Shown here piece by piece: positions 19,932 through 27,566 of a DNA stretch of 64,000 nucleotides. The position numbers and the translations under genes are program-made. Each line of letters starts with the position of its first letter. Positions within the stretch are counted from its first letter, which is position 1. The notes under the pieces are model-generated. The model did not search any database. It was not told the DNA's origin and was given only the letters and a program-made list of their open reading frames with translations. This stretch comes from an uncultured Atopobiaceae bacterium (lineage in GTDB: Bacteria; Actinomycetota; Coriobacteriia; Coriobacteriales; Atopobiaceae), in the NCBI GenBank assembly GCA_944321515.1, contig CALULO010000006.1, positions 1 to 64,000 on the forward strand, written 5' to 3'.

Positions 19932-20987
19932 CTAGCCCTCGTAGCCGTTGGGGTTGTTGGACTGCCAGTTCCAGGAGTCGCGGCACATGTCCTCGATGTT
20001 GAACTTGGCCTCCCAGCCCATGAGCTCGCGCGCCTTGGTGCAGTCGGCGTAGTTGGCCGTGACGTCGCCGGCGCGGCGCGGCTCGATGACGTAGGGGATC
20101 TGGTGGCCGCAGGCCTTGGAGAAGGCCTCGATGATCTCCAGGACCGAGGTGCCCTTGCCGGTGCCGAGGTTGAAGACCTCGACGCCGGTGCGGCCGTTCA
20201 TCCAGGCCAGCGCCGCGGCGTGGCCGGAGGCGAGGTCGCAGACGTGGATGTAGTCGCGCACGCCGGTGCCGTCGGGCGTGTCGTAGTCGTTGCCGAAGAC
20301 GTGGACGGCGTCGCGCTTGCCGATGGCGGTCTGCGCGACGTAGGGCACGAGGTTGTTGGGGATGCCCTTGGGGTCCTCGCCCATGAGGCCCGAGGGGTGC
20401 GCGCCGATGGGGTTGAAGTAGCGCAGCAGCACGACGTTCCACTCCGGGTCGGCGGTGTGGAGGTCGGTGAGAATCTGCTCGATCATCCACTTGGTCCAGC
20501 CGTAGGGGTTGGTGGCCGGCTTCTTGGGGCTCTCCTCGGTGAGCGGGAGGCTGTCCGGGTCACCGTAGACGGTGGCGGAGCTGGAGAAGATGATGGACTT
20601 GCAGCCGTGCTCGCGCATGACGTCCACGAGCGTGAGCGTGTTGCCGATGTTGTTGGAGTAGTACTCGATCGGCTTGGTGACGGACTCGCCCACGGCCTTG
20701 AAGCCGGCGAAGTGGATCACGCGGTCCACGTGGTGCGCGTCGAAGATCTTGGTGAGGGCGGCGCGGTCGTTGACGTCGGCCTCGTAGAAGGTGAGGTTGG
20801 TCGCCGCGTCCTCGCCGACGATGGTCTTGATGCGGTCGCAGACCTTCGGGGAGGCGTTGGACAGGTCGTCCACGATGACGACTTGGTAGCCGTTTTGGAG
20901 GAGCTCGACCACGGTGTGGCTGCCGATGAAGCCGGCGCCGCCGGTGACGAGAACGCAGGTGTCCTGGGGCTCGATCTTCTCGCTCAT
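19932..20987 (-). CDS. galE: UDP-glucose 4-epimerase
   Basis: This 351-residue short-chain dehydrogenase fold enzyme interconverts UDP-glucose and UDP-galactose. It has GGAGFIGSHTVVELL for NAD binding, the catalytic Ser/Thr and YxxxK region (SSSATVYGD; NPYGWTKWMIEQ), and RYFNPIGAHPSGLMGEDP. The ATG at 20987 follows AAAGGACCTCTC. The reading frame stays open upstream to 21362 across the 30-bp tandem array, but the strong ribosome site and the family start argue that the upstream part is not translated. Confidence 0.96.
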   Translation of the reverse strand: MSEKIEPQDTCVLVTGGAGFIGSHTVVELLQNGYQVVIVDDLSNASPKVCDRIKTIVGEDAATNLTFYEADVNDRAALTKIFDAHHVDRVIHFAGFKAVGESVTKPIEYYSNNIGNTLTLVDVMREHGCKSIIFSSSATVYGDPDSLPLTEESPKKPATNPYGWTKWMIEQILTDLHTADPEWNVVLLRYFNPIGAHPSGLMGEDPKGIPNNLVPYVAQTAIGKRDAVHVFGNDYDTPDGTGVRDYIHVCDLASGHAAALAWMNGRTGVEVFNLGTGKGTSVLEIIEAFSKACGHQIPYVIEPRRAGDVTANYADCTKARELMGWEAKFNIEDMCRDSWNWQSNNPNGYEG

Positions 20988-21153
20988 GAGAGGTCCTTTC
21001 TGCAGGTGCGCAGGGCGTGCCGAGGCGCGCTTTTGGCCGGAGAACAGTATACGTCCTGCGGGTGAGAGCCGTGTGCGGGGCTGGCGAGAAGGACGCGGCG
21101 GGCGGTGGGCGGGGTGTGCGGCGCGCGGCGCGTGGGGGGCGTGGCGCGCGCGG

Positions 21154-21292
21154 CGCGAGGTTGCGCGTGGTGCCGGCGCGCGGCGCGAGGTTGCGCGCGG
21201 TGCCGCCGCGTGACGCGAGGTCGTGCGCGGTGCCGCCGCGTGACGCGAGGTCGTGCGTGGTGCCGCCGCGTGACGCGAGGTCGTGCGTGCAA
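21154..21292. repeat. 30-bp tandem repeat array, five units
   Basis: Units beginning CGCGAGGT(T/C)G(T/C)GCG start at 21154, 21184, 21214, 21244 and 21274, an exact 30-base period. Each unit contains the GAGGTTGCGCGTG core of the dispersed palindromic element. On the minus strand the array is in frame with galE and would encode 10-residue repeats. Confidence 0.9.
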
Positions 21293-21383
21293 GCTGTTGA
21301 ACTACCCCATGCGTAAACGTCGTTCTTCTCGCCATCTTGGCCAGATCCTTGCGATTGTGCATGAAGAGATTTCATTTCTTGCA

Positions 21384-21479
21384 CGCACAACCTCGCATCA
21401 GGCGAGAAGGACGCACAACCTCGCATCAGGCGAGAAGGACGCGTAGCCCCGCATCAGGCGAGAAGGGCACGCACCTCGC
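21384..21479. repeat. 28-bp tandem repeat array containing the GGCGAGAAGRAC motif
   Basis: Units CGCACAACCTCGCATCAGGC followed by GAGAAGGA begin at 21384, 21412 and 21440, an exact 28-base period, with a fading fourth unit at about 21468. Each unit joins the reverse-oriented palindromic element (CAACCTCG) to GGCGAGAAGG. The gap 20988-21626 otherwise holds only single copies of the same motif (21083, 21322). Confidence 0.85.
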
Positions 21480-21626
21480 GCCGGCTGGGCGACGCGGGGC
21501 TTCATGCCTGCCCGCAGGCATCTGCCGTGTCCCCGCCTGTCTCAATAATTTTTCTCGCAGCGTGAATGGATGGGGTCGGTTGAAACGTATTAGGGGTGAA
21601 GGCGAAAAACGGAAAGAGGAGGGGCT

Positions 21627-22073
21627 ATGTTTGCTGGAAAGGCGATTGCGTGTGCGGCAGGTGCGGCGTTGGTGGCGTGCCTGGGGACGGTCGGCGTGGC
21701 CGGGGCGAGCAGCGTGGCGGGCGCGGGTCGCTGCGCCGACGGAGGCGTCGCGGCCGCCTGCGCTTACGTGGACGCGAACCACGACGGCGTCTGCGACAAT
21801 TGCGGCGCGTGGTACGGGGGATCGGCGGCGTGCACTGGCGGCACGGGAGCGACCTGCGACGGCACGGGAGCCTGCGGCAACTGCGGCGCGACCTGCGACG
21901 GCACGGGAGCCTGTGACGGCACGGGCGCTGAGTCGCGCGCAGACGGGACCACGGTCTGCGGCACCTGCGGGAACGCGACCTGCGACGGCACGCACGAGCG
22001 CCTCCACCTGCGCACGCAGGACGGGGCGTGCGACGGTGCCCGCGCAAACGGGCGCTGTCACGGCGGACGCTAG
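21627..22073 (+). CDS. Small secreted cysteine-rich repeat protein
   Basis: The 148-residue protein starts with a signal peptide (hydrophobic AIACAAGAALVACLGTVGVAGA, cleavage likely near AGA-SS). The mature part holds about 15 cysteines in motifs such as CDNCG, CGNCG and CGTCG, with repeats of ATCDGTGAC. The segment YVDANHDGVCDNCG resembles an EF-hand/dockerin-like calcium loop fused to a CxxC knuckle, a pattern I recognise from exported proteins of gut anaerobes. The ATG follows AAAGAGGAGGGGCT. It ends 20 bases before a sigma-factor gene. Function unknown; metal or redox binding at the surface is the obvious guess. Confidence 0.75.
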   Translation: MFAGKAIACAAGAALVACLGTVGVAGASSVAGAGRCADGGVAAACAYVDANHDGVCDNCGAWYGGSAACTGGTGATCDGTGACGNCGATCDGTGACDGTGAESRADGTTVCGTCGNATCDGTHERLHLRTQDGACDGARANGRCHGGR

Positions 22074-22093
22074 GACGGGGGTAGACCTGCGCC

Positions 22094-22582
22094 ATGCGAA
22101 GCGACGAGGACATCAGGAGCGCGATGGGGCGCCACGCGGACACCGTGCGGCGTCTCTGCGTGGTGCACCTCAAGAGCTACGCGGACACCGAGGACGTGTT
22201 CCAGACCGTCTTCGTCCGCTACGCCCGGCGCGACGAGCCGTTCGAGAGCCCGGAGCACGAGCGCGCCTGGTTTGTCCGTGTGACCATCAACGTATGTCGC
22301 GACCTGCTGCGGAGCCCGTTCAGGCGTCGTACGGTGCCGCTCGACGAGGTGCTCGAGGCGGTGGACCCGTCATGCGGGGGCGGCTCCGAGGCACACGAGG
22401 TGCTCGCGGCGGTCCTGGCGCTGCCGCAGAAGTATCGTGACGTGGTCTACCTGCACTACTACGAGGGGTACTCGGCGCCGGAGATCGCACGGCTGCTCGG
22501 GCGCAACGTGAATACCGTATACACCAACCTGACGCGCGCGAGGGAGCGCCTGCGCGACGCCCTTGGGGGTGAGCTGGGGTGA
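22094..22582 (+). CDS. ECF-type RNA polymerase sigma factor
   Basis: The 162-residue protein has a region 2 with DTEDVFQTVFVRYARR and ERAWFVRVTINVCRDLLR, and a region 4 with LPQKYRDVVYLHYYEGYSAPEIARLLGRNVNTVYTNLTRARERLRDAL, the classical ECF sigma layout lacking region 3. It overlaps by 4 bases a gene for a membrane protein with an RsgI-like domain, the standard sigma/anti-sigma pairing. The site before the ATG at 22094 is weak. The regulon is unknown; the flanking secreted Cys-rich protein and the downstream peptidase-like gene are likely members (inference). Confidence 0.93.
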   Translation: MRSDEDIRSAMGRHADTVRRLCVVHLKSYADTEDVFQTVFVRYARRDEPFESPEHERAWFVRVTINVCRDLLRSPFRRRTVPLDEVLEAVDPSCGGGSEAHEVLAAVLALPQKYRDVVYLHYYEGYSAPEIARLLGRNVNTVYTNLTRARERLRDALGGELG

Positions 22583-23454
22583 GCGAGGACAAGATCAGGG
22601 ACGCCTTCGACGCCATCCATGCCGAGGACGCGCTCAAGGAGCGGACGCTCGAGGCGGTGCGCGTGCAGGCGGCCGGCGAGAAGAACGGCGAGAAGGACGG
22701 CGAGAAGCGCGGCCTGCTCGCGAGGCACGGGGCGCGACGGCAGGCTCGGGTGGTTACGCTTCGGCGCCGCCTGGCGGTGGCGGCGTGCCTGGTGGTGATG
22801 CTGCTGGCGGCTGGCGGCTGGGCGTGGCTCACGCCTACGGCCACGATCAGCGTGGACGTGAACCCGTCCGTCGAGCTGGGAATCAACCGCTTCGACCGCG
22901 TGGTCTCCGCCCGGGGGGTGAACGACGACGGGAGGGCGCTGCTGTCCGAGGTGGACGTCTGGGGGGCAACCTACGACGAGGCCGTGGATCGCCTCCTGGC
23001 GAGCTCGAACGTCTCGACGCTGCTCGCGGAGGGCGGGCAGGCCGAGGTCACGGTGGTCGACCAGGGGGACTCCGACCAGTGCGCGCGCCTACTCGCGGGC
23101 GTGGAGGCATGCGCCTCGGAACATGAGAACACGCACTGCCACGGTGCGGACGAGGACGATGTCTCCGCCGCGCGCGATGTGGGGCTCTCCTACGGGAAGT
23201 ATCGCCTGCTGCTTGAGATCCAGGAGCTCGATCCGAGCGTCACGGCCGACGACGTGCGAGACCTCTCGATGCGCGAGATGCTCGACCTGCTGGAGTCGCT
23301 CGGGGGCTCGGATGCGGCGGATGACGAGGCTGACGTCGGCGCCGAGAGCGACGACCACGATGAGAACAGTGCCGGGGGCGGTGCCGGGTTTGGCACAGGT
23401 GCCGAGGACGATGACACGTCCGGGCACGAGGGGCATCACGGCGGCCACTGGTAG
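22579..23454 (+). CDS. RsgI-like membrane anti-sigma factor
   Basis: The 291-residue protein starts with GTG inside the sigma gene. Residues 1-60 are cytosolic, with a GEKNGEKDGEK repeat at about 33-43; residues about 64-84 form one membrane segment; outside lies the RsgI-type domain with SVDVNPSVELGINRFDRVVSA. In characterised RsgI proteins the Asn-Pro bond of this domain is cleaved autocatalytically, and the same Asn95-Pro96 pair is present here. Later come a GLSYGKYRLLLEIQELDPSVTADDV segment typical of the family and an acidic, His-rich tail ending HEGHHGGHW. It should hold the sigma factor inactive until an outside signal, possibly metal, releases it. Confidence 0.85.
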   Translation: MSEDKIRDAFDAIHAEDALKERTLEAVRVQAAGEKNGEKDGEKRGLLARHGARRQARVVTLRRRLAVAACLVVMLLAAGGWAWLTPTATISVDVNPSVELGINRFDRVVSARGVNDDGRALLSEVDVWGATYDEAVDRLLASSNVSTLLAEGGQAEVTVVDQGDSDQCARLLAGVEACASEHENTHCHGADEDDVSAARDVGLSYGKYRLLLEIQELDPSVTADDVRDLSMREMLDLLESLGGSDAADDEADVGAESDDHDENSAGGGAGFGTGAEDDDTSGHEGHHGGHW

Positions 23455-23522
23455 ACTGGACGGCGTCTTGCGTCGTGCCTGCGGGAGGGCCTTTGGGCGA
23501 GAGCTTGGGCGAGAAGAACGAC

Positions 23523-24038
23523 ATGCGTGAGCGGATTCTCGCCACGCTCGCCGCGCGCGGGCTCCTTGCTGACGACGGGGTGACGACCACCTACGGGCAG
23601 CCCGCCTGGCGCGACGTCTCCTCGGGCGGCGGCCCACAGGCGCTCATGGACGCGGGCGCGCTGCAGCGGCGGCTCGTGGCGTGCGCCTACGGGACCGAGG
23701 CGACGGGCGAGGACCTCTGCGCGGCTTGGGTCGAGCGCGTGTTCGCGCGGCTGGGCTGTGGCGTGGTGGTGGGGGACGCGCGCGAGCTCTACGAGGGATA
23801 CTGCTCCCGCACGGACCCGTCTGAGCTGCTTGTTGGGATGGTCGTCGCCGTGGGGCGCCACCCCTACGACGCGGCCGGCTGGGCGCACGGACACGTGGGC
23901 CTCTACGTGGGCGACGGTGTCGTGCGCGACTGCGCGGTCGGCCGCGTGCGCACGGTGCCGCTTGGGCCCTGGCTCTCCGCGTACGGCGTGGCGTCCGAGC
24001 CCCGATGGGGCTGGCTCGGGGCCATCGCGCTGGGCTGA
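23523..24038 (+). CDS. CHAP/NlpC-P60-like cysteine hydrolase, no signal peptide
   Basis: The 171-residue protein has the papain-like pattern of CHAP/NlpC enzymes: a nucleophile-type Cys at the start of a helix (GEDLCAAWVERVFA) and a His in AHGHVGLYVGDGVVRDC, a typical strand-turn of peptidoglycan amidases. No signal peptide or wall-binding domain is seen, unusual for a wall enzyme. Start choice is uncertain: the ATG at 23523 follows GGCGAGAAGAACGAC; in-frame GTG/TTG codons at 23475 and 23493 are alternatives. It lies about 70 bases after the anti-sigma gene on the same strand and may belong to that unit. Confidence 0.7.
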   Translation: MRERILATLAARGLLADDGVTTTYGQPAWRDVSSGGGPQALMDAGALQRRLVACAYGTEATGEDLCAAWVERVFARLGCGVVVGDARELYEGYCSRTDPSELLVGMVVAVGRHPYDAAGWAHGHVGLYVGDGVVRDCAVGRVRTVPLGPWLSAYGVASEPRWGWLGAIALG

Positions 24039-24060
24039 GTCGCGGCTGCGGAGGTCCGCC

Positions 24061-24422
24061 GCTTACGGAATTGCGGACGATGTAGGGGCGGGGCGGTGCC
24101 GCGCTTACGGAGTCGCGGACGATGCGGGAACGGGGCGCGCTGCTGCTTACAGAATCGAGGCAGGTGCTCCCAAGGCGTTCTTCTCGCTGACGTTGGCTGG
24201 CGGTTTGTAAGCGCTTTTGGGTTTCGAGGCAACACTACTGGCAACTTCCTAAGCGCCACTCTCGTCCGTCGCCTCATCAACTGCGATTTTGTAAGCGTCG
24301 CATTCGTTCGCCGTCGCATCAGCTGCGTTTTTGTAAGCACCGCAGTTGTTTTCGCTGCATCGGCCGAGATTTCGTAAGCGCCGTGGCCTTCCCGGCCGCA
24401 CCAACCGCCGATTTTTTACGCA
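24061..24422. repeat. 42-bp-period array with an orientation switch
   Basis: GCTTAC-centred elements occur at 24061, 24103 and 24145; the reverse complement GTAAGC (or a close variant) occurs at 24207, 24250, 24291, 24333, 24374 and 24416. Spacing is 41-43 bases throughout each half, about four DNA helical turns. The shared core is CGCTTACGGANTCGCGG in the left half and TGCGATTTTGTAAGCGTCG in the right half. Around the switch lies GTTCTTCTCGCT. Repeats are degenerate and the intervals are not unique spacers, so this is not CRISPR. No gene is credible in 24039-24676. Confidence 0.85.
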
Positions 24423-24570
24423 GGCGAGAGGGACGTACTGCAAGCGAGGGGCGTCCTACTGCGGGCAAGAGGGGTGCCAGGCTGCCGGTGAGAAGAACGT
24501 CGGGCCGGCGGCGAGAAGGGCGCTCGCTCGCGGGCGAGAAGAACGTCCGGGCGCTGAGGTCCTTCTCGCC
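24423..24570. repeat. Cluster of GGCGAGAAGRAC motif copies
   Basis: Copies or close variants lie at 24423, 24487, 24510 and 24533 on the plus strand and at 24559 on the minus strand, within 150 bases directly upstream of the malic enzyme gene. Confidence 0.7.
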
Positions 24571-24676
24571 ATGCCGAAAGTCGAAAACGCGGCGCACTCG
24601 TGGTCAGACGCGGCTAGACTGGTGCGTGTCGTGAGTTCTGGCCGGCGGGGGCCGGCCCGCGAGATGGGAGTGAGCC

Positions 24677-25855
24677 ATGGCCGAGGACGCCAAGCAGTAC
24701 GCGCTAAACAAGCACGAGGAGTGGCACGGCAAGATCGAGGTGATCAGCCGCGCCACCATCACCACGCCGGAAGAGCTGGCCGTGGCCTACACGCCGGGCG
24801 TCGCCGAGCCGTGCCTCAAGATTCGCGACAACGTCGAGGACTCCTACAAGTACACGCGTCGCGGCAACCTCGTCGCCGTCATCACCGACGGCACCGCCGT
24901 GCTGGGCCTCGGCGACATCGGCCCCGAGGCCGGCATGCCCGTCATGGAGGGCAAGTGCGCTCTGTTCAAGACCTTCGCCGACGTCGACGCGTTCCCCCTG
25001 TGCGTCCGCAGCAAGGACGTCGACGAGATCGTGCGCACCGTCGAGCTCATCTCAGGCAGCTTCGGCGGCATCAACCTCGAGGACATCTCCGCCCCGCGCT
25101 GCTTTGAGATCGAGCGCCGCCTCAAGGAGGTCTGCGACATCCCCGTCTTCCACGACGACCAGCACGGCACCGCGGTCGTGACCTGCGCCGCCCTCATCAA
25201 CGCGTGCCGTCTCACCGGTCGCGAGCTCTCCGACGTGCGCGTGGTCTTCTCGGGCGCCGGCGCGGCAGGCATCTCCATTGCCAAGCTCATGCAGCGCATG
25301 GGCGTGAGGGACGTCATCATCTGCGACCGCACGGGCGCCATCTACGAGGGCCGCGAGGGCCTCAACCCCGAGAAGGCCGAGATCGCCACGTGGACCAACC
25401 GCGAGAACGTCAAGGGCACGCTTGCCGACGCCGTGGTGGGCGCCGACGTCTTCGTGGGCGTCTCGGCCCCCGGCGTCCTCACGCAGGACATGGTCCGCAC
25501 CATGGCCGCCGACCCGATCGTCTTCGCCTGCGCCAACCCCGTGCCCGAGATCATGCCCGACGAGGCGCTCGAGGCTGGTGCCGCCGTGGCCGCCACGGGC
25601 CGCTCCGACTTCCCCAACCAGATCAACAACGTGCTCGCGTTCCCGGGCATCTTCCGCGGTGCCCTGGACGTGCGCGCCTCCGACATCAACGACGACATGA
25701 TGGAGGCCGCCGCCTACGCGATCGCGGGCCTCGTGGACGACGAGAGCCGCAGCGCCGACTACATCATCCCCGGTGCCTTTGACGAGCGTGTGGCGCCTGC
25801 CGTTGCCGCGGCTGTCGCGGAGGCTGCTCGCAAGAGCGGGGTCGCGCGCCTGTAG
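24677..25855 (+). CDS. NAD(P)-dependent malic enzyme
   Basis: The 392-residue bacterial short-form malic enzyme oxidatively decarboxylates malate to pyruvate. It has TPGVAEPCLKI, the metal/substrate segment PVFHDDQHGTAVVTCAALINA, the Rossmann loop VVFSGAGAAGISIAKLM and FACANPVPEI. The ATG at 24677 follows GGGAGTGAGCC. Its leader contains several GGCGAGAAGRAC copies. It appears to be a single gene. Cofactor preference cannot be read with confidence. Confidence 0.95.
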   Translation: MAEDAKQYALNKHEEWHGKIEVISRATITTPEELAVAYTPGVAEPCLKIRDNVEDSYKYTRRGNLVAVITDGTAVLGLGDIGPEAGMPVMEGKCALFKTFADVDAFPLCVRSKDVDEIVRTVELISGSFGGINLEDISAPRCFEIERRLKEVCDIPVFHDDQHGTAVVTCAALINACRLTGRELSDVRVVFSGAGAAGISIAKLMQRMGVRDVIICDRTGAIYEGREGLNPEKAEIATWTNRENVKGTLADAVVGADVFVGVSAPGVLTQDMVRTMAADPIVFACANPVPEIMPDEALEAGAAVAATGRSDFPNQINNVLAFPGIFRGALDVRASDINDDMMEAAAYAIAGLVDDESRSADYIIPGAFDERVAPAVAAAVAEAARKSGVARL

Positions 25856-25921
25856 GCGGCTCAAGTCGCCGTGAGGATTCCCCGGCTGCGGGGTATCTTC
25901 GGCCATGAGATGCTTTCGGTT

Positions 25922-25965
25922 GAGGTTGCGCATGCAAAGGATGAAACCTTCGCATGCGCAACCTC
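25922..25965. repeat. Near-perfect 44-bp inverted repeat (GAGGTTGCGCATGC family)
   Basis: Two 19-base arms, GAGGTTGCGCATGCAAAGG and its complement with one mismatch, flank a 6-base loop; TTTT follows. A related half-copy (GCACGCGTAACTTC) lies near 26031. This is the same element as in the array at 85-290. It may help terminate the malic enzyme transcript. The gap 25856-26171 holds no gene. Confidence 0.75.
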
Positions 25966-26171
25966 GTTTTGCGTGCGGGAATTGACCAAGAAGGCGCGGC
26001 TACGCATGGATTGATTGGATAAATTGCACGCGTAACTTCAAAGGTCCGTTGGGGGCAGTCGGCCAGGGGCGCTCCGCCGGGGTCGGTGGGCATCCTCTCT
26101 CGCGTGCAATGAATCGGCCCCGGCTCCAGGGCGCGATTCTGGCGTATTCTGGGCGTGACGAGGGAGGTGCC

Positions 26172-26369
26172 ATGAAACGGCAGATCAAGGCGGGCGAGGA
26201 CCCGGCGGAGTTTCGCGCGTGCGGGCGCAAGAAGCGCTATGCCACACGCGTCGAGGCGGCCAAGGCTGCCGAGAAGAGCTCTCGGCGCAAGGACGCGCCG
26301 AAGATCTTCGTCTACGAGTGCCCGTACTGCGGCGGCTGGCACCTCACGCACAGGCGCCCGACGCGCTGA
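26172..26369 (+). CDS. Small zinc-ribbon-like protein (65 residues)
   Basis: A basic small protein with ACGRKKRYATRVEAAKAA near the front and YECPYCGGWHLTHRRPTR at the end, a CxxC plus His pattern likely to bind one zinc ion together with the earlier Cys. The sequence type is widespread in actinobacteria and phages as a short hypothetical protein. AGGGAGGTGCC precedes the ATG at 26172. No function is assigned; nucleic-acid binding is plausible. Confidence 0.8.
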   Translation: MKRQIKAGEDPAEFRACGRKKRYATRVEAAKAAEKSSRRKDAPKIFVYECPYCGGWHLTHRRPTR

Positions 26370-26388
26370 GGTACAGCGCGCCTAAATC

Positions 26389-26429
26389 GTGGGCCGCCCA
26401 CGCCAGAATCCCCGGCGTGGGCGGCCCAC
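26389..26429. terminator. Bidirectional terminator-like hairpin
   Basis: Perfect 16-base arms (GTGGGCCGCCCACGCC and complement) with a 9-base loop lie between convergent genes ending at 26369 and 26481. T-runs are lacking on both sides. Confidence 0.7.
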
Positions 26430-26480
26430 ATGCTTTCCGCCTCTTCCTACGGCTTGCGACGAGCTGCGGCTCGTTGTGCG

Positions 26481-27446
26481 CTACAGCTTGCCGTGGAGCT
26501 TGAGGAGCTCGATGAGCATGTGGTCGCGATAGCTCGCGAGGCTCTCCGGCGTGTTGCCGATCTCCGCGGGCCGCGCGGCGAGCTCGGCGTCCACCCCCTC
26601 CTGTGCGACCTGGGCAAACTCGCGCGGGAAGCTCTTCCAGTCCGCCATGTCGGCAAGCCAGAGGCTGATGGACTCGTCGAGGTGGTTCATGAGGCCGGAC
26701 ACGCCGCCCTTGCCGCCGCCGAGCTCGAAGACAAGCGAGGGACCCATGATGCCCCAGCGGATGCCCGGGCCAAAGGTCACGGCCTTATCGGCGTCCTCAA
26801 TCGTGCACACCCCGGAGAGCACGAGGTTCGCGACCTCTCGGTAGAGGGCCATCTGGAGGCGGTTGCAGATGAAGCCGAGGGCCTCCTTCTGTAGCACGAC
26901 GGGTTCCATGCCCACACGCGCGTAGAACTCCTTGGCGTAGGCCACGGTCTCCTCCGAAGTCCGGTCGCCCTTGGTGATCTCCACGAGGGGGATGAGGTGG
27001 GGCGGGTTGTAGGGGTGGCCGCCGCAGAAGCGCTCGGGGTGCTCGGCGTCCTTGGCGATCTCGCTCACGAGCAGGCCGGAGGTGGAGCTGGCGATGATGG
27101 CGTCGGGGGCGGCTGCGGCCTCGATGGCGCGGACGAGCTCCCACTTCACCTCGTAGTGCTCGGAGGACGACTCCTGGATGAACTGTGCGTCACGCACCGC
27201 CTCCTCGATGGAGGTGGTGTAGCGGATGCGCCCGGCGATCTCGGCCGCCTGGGCCTCGTCGTAGACGCCGTTAGCCACGAGCGCGTCGAGCGACGTCCTC
27301 ACGCGCTCGCTCGCAAGCTCGCTCGACTCCTCGCTCCTGTTCTGGGCCCAGACCGTGAGCCCCGCCATGGCGAACTTGAGCGCCCAGCTGTACCCGATGA
27401 CGCCCGCGCCGATGGACGCGGCGACCCTGATGTCCTCAGCCTTCAT
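26481..27446 (-). CDS. 3-hydroxyacyl-CoA dehydrogenase-fold NAD-dependent dehydrogenase
   Basis: The 321-residue enzyme has an N-terminal Rossmann fold (VAASIGAGVIGYSWALKFAMAG), the catalytic region IIASSTSGLLVSEIA then HPYNPPHLIPLVEI, and the helical C-terminal half (LGFICNRLQMALYREVANLV). HP-NPP-PLVE is the signature of the subgroup containing L-gulonate/carnitine 3-dehydrogenases and crystallin lambda, so a free hydroxy acid may be the substrate rather than an acyl-CoA. It is a single gene between a zinc-ribbon gene and an exporter. The exact substrate is undetermined. Confidence 0.85.
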   Translation of the reverse strand: MKAEDIRVAASIGAGVIGYSWALKFAMAGLTVWAQNRSEESSELASERVRTSLDALVANGVYDEAQAAEIAGRIRYTTSIEEAVRDAQFIQESSSEHYEVKWELVRAIEAAAAPDAIIASSTSGLLVSEIAKDAEHPERFCGGHPYNPPHLIPLVEITKGDRTSEETVAYAKEFYARVGMEPVVLQKEALGFICNRLQMALYREVANLVLSGVCTIEDADKAVTFGPGIRWGIMGPSLVFELGGGKGGVSGLMNHLDESISLWLADMADWKSFPREFAQVAQEGVDAELAARPAEIGNTPESLASYRDHMLIELLKLHGKL

Positions 27447-27566
27447 GCTGCCTCCCTGACGAGTTCCGTCCTGTCAGCTGCAAGTATAGGACTCGGAGGT
27501 CGTGCCACTCGCTGGCCCGTCACGCGCCAGCGAGTGAGTGCCGGCCTCCCGTCTGCCAGCGACGCG

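Noticed and set aside
20988..21362. N-terminal extension of GalE through the 30-bp repeats
   Set aside because: Strong AAAGGACCT site directly before the family-typical start at 20987; extension is pure repeat.
23475..23523. GTG or TTG starts for the CHAP-like gene
   Set aside because: They cannot be excluded, but none has both good spacing and conserved sequence; the ATG at 23523 was preferred.
24061..24422. Possible CRISPR array
   Set aside because: Repeats are short and degenerate, orientation flips in the middle, intervals are not unique spacers, and no cas gene is nearby.
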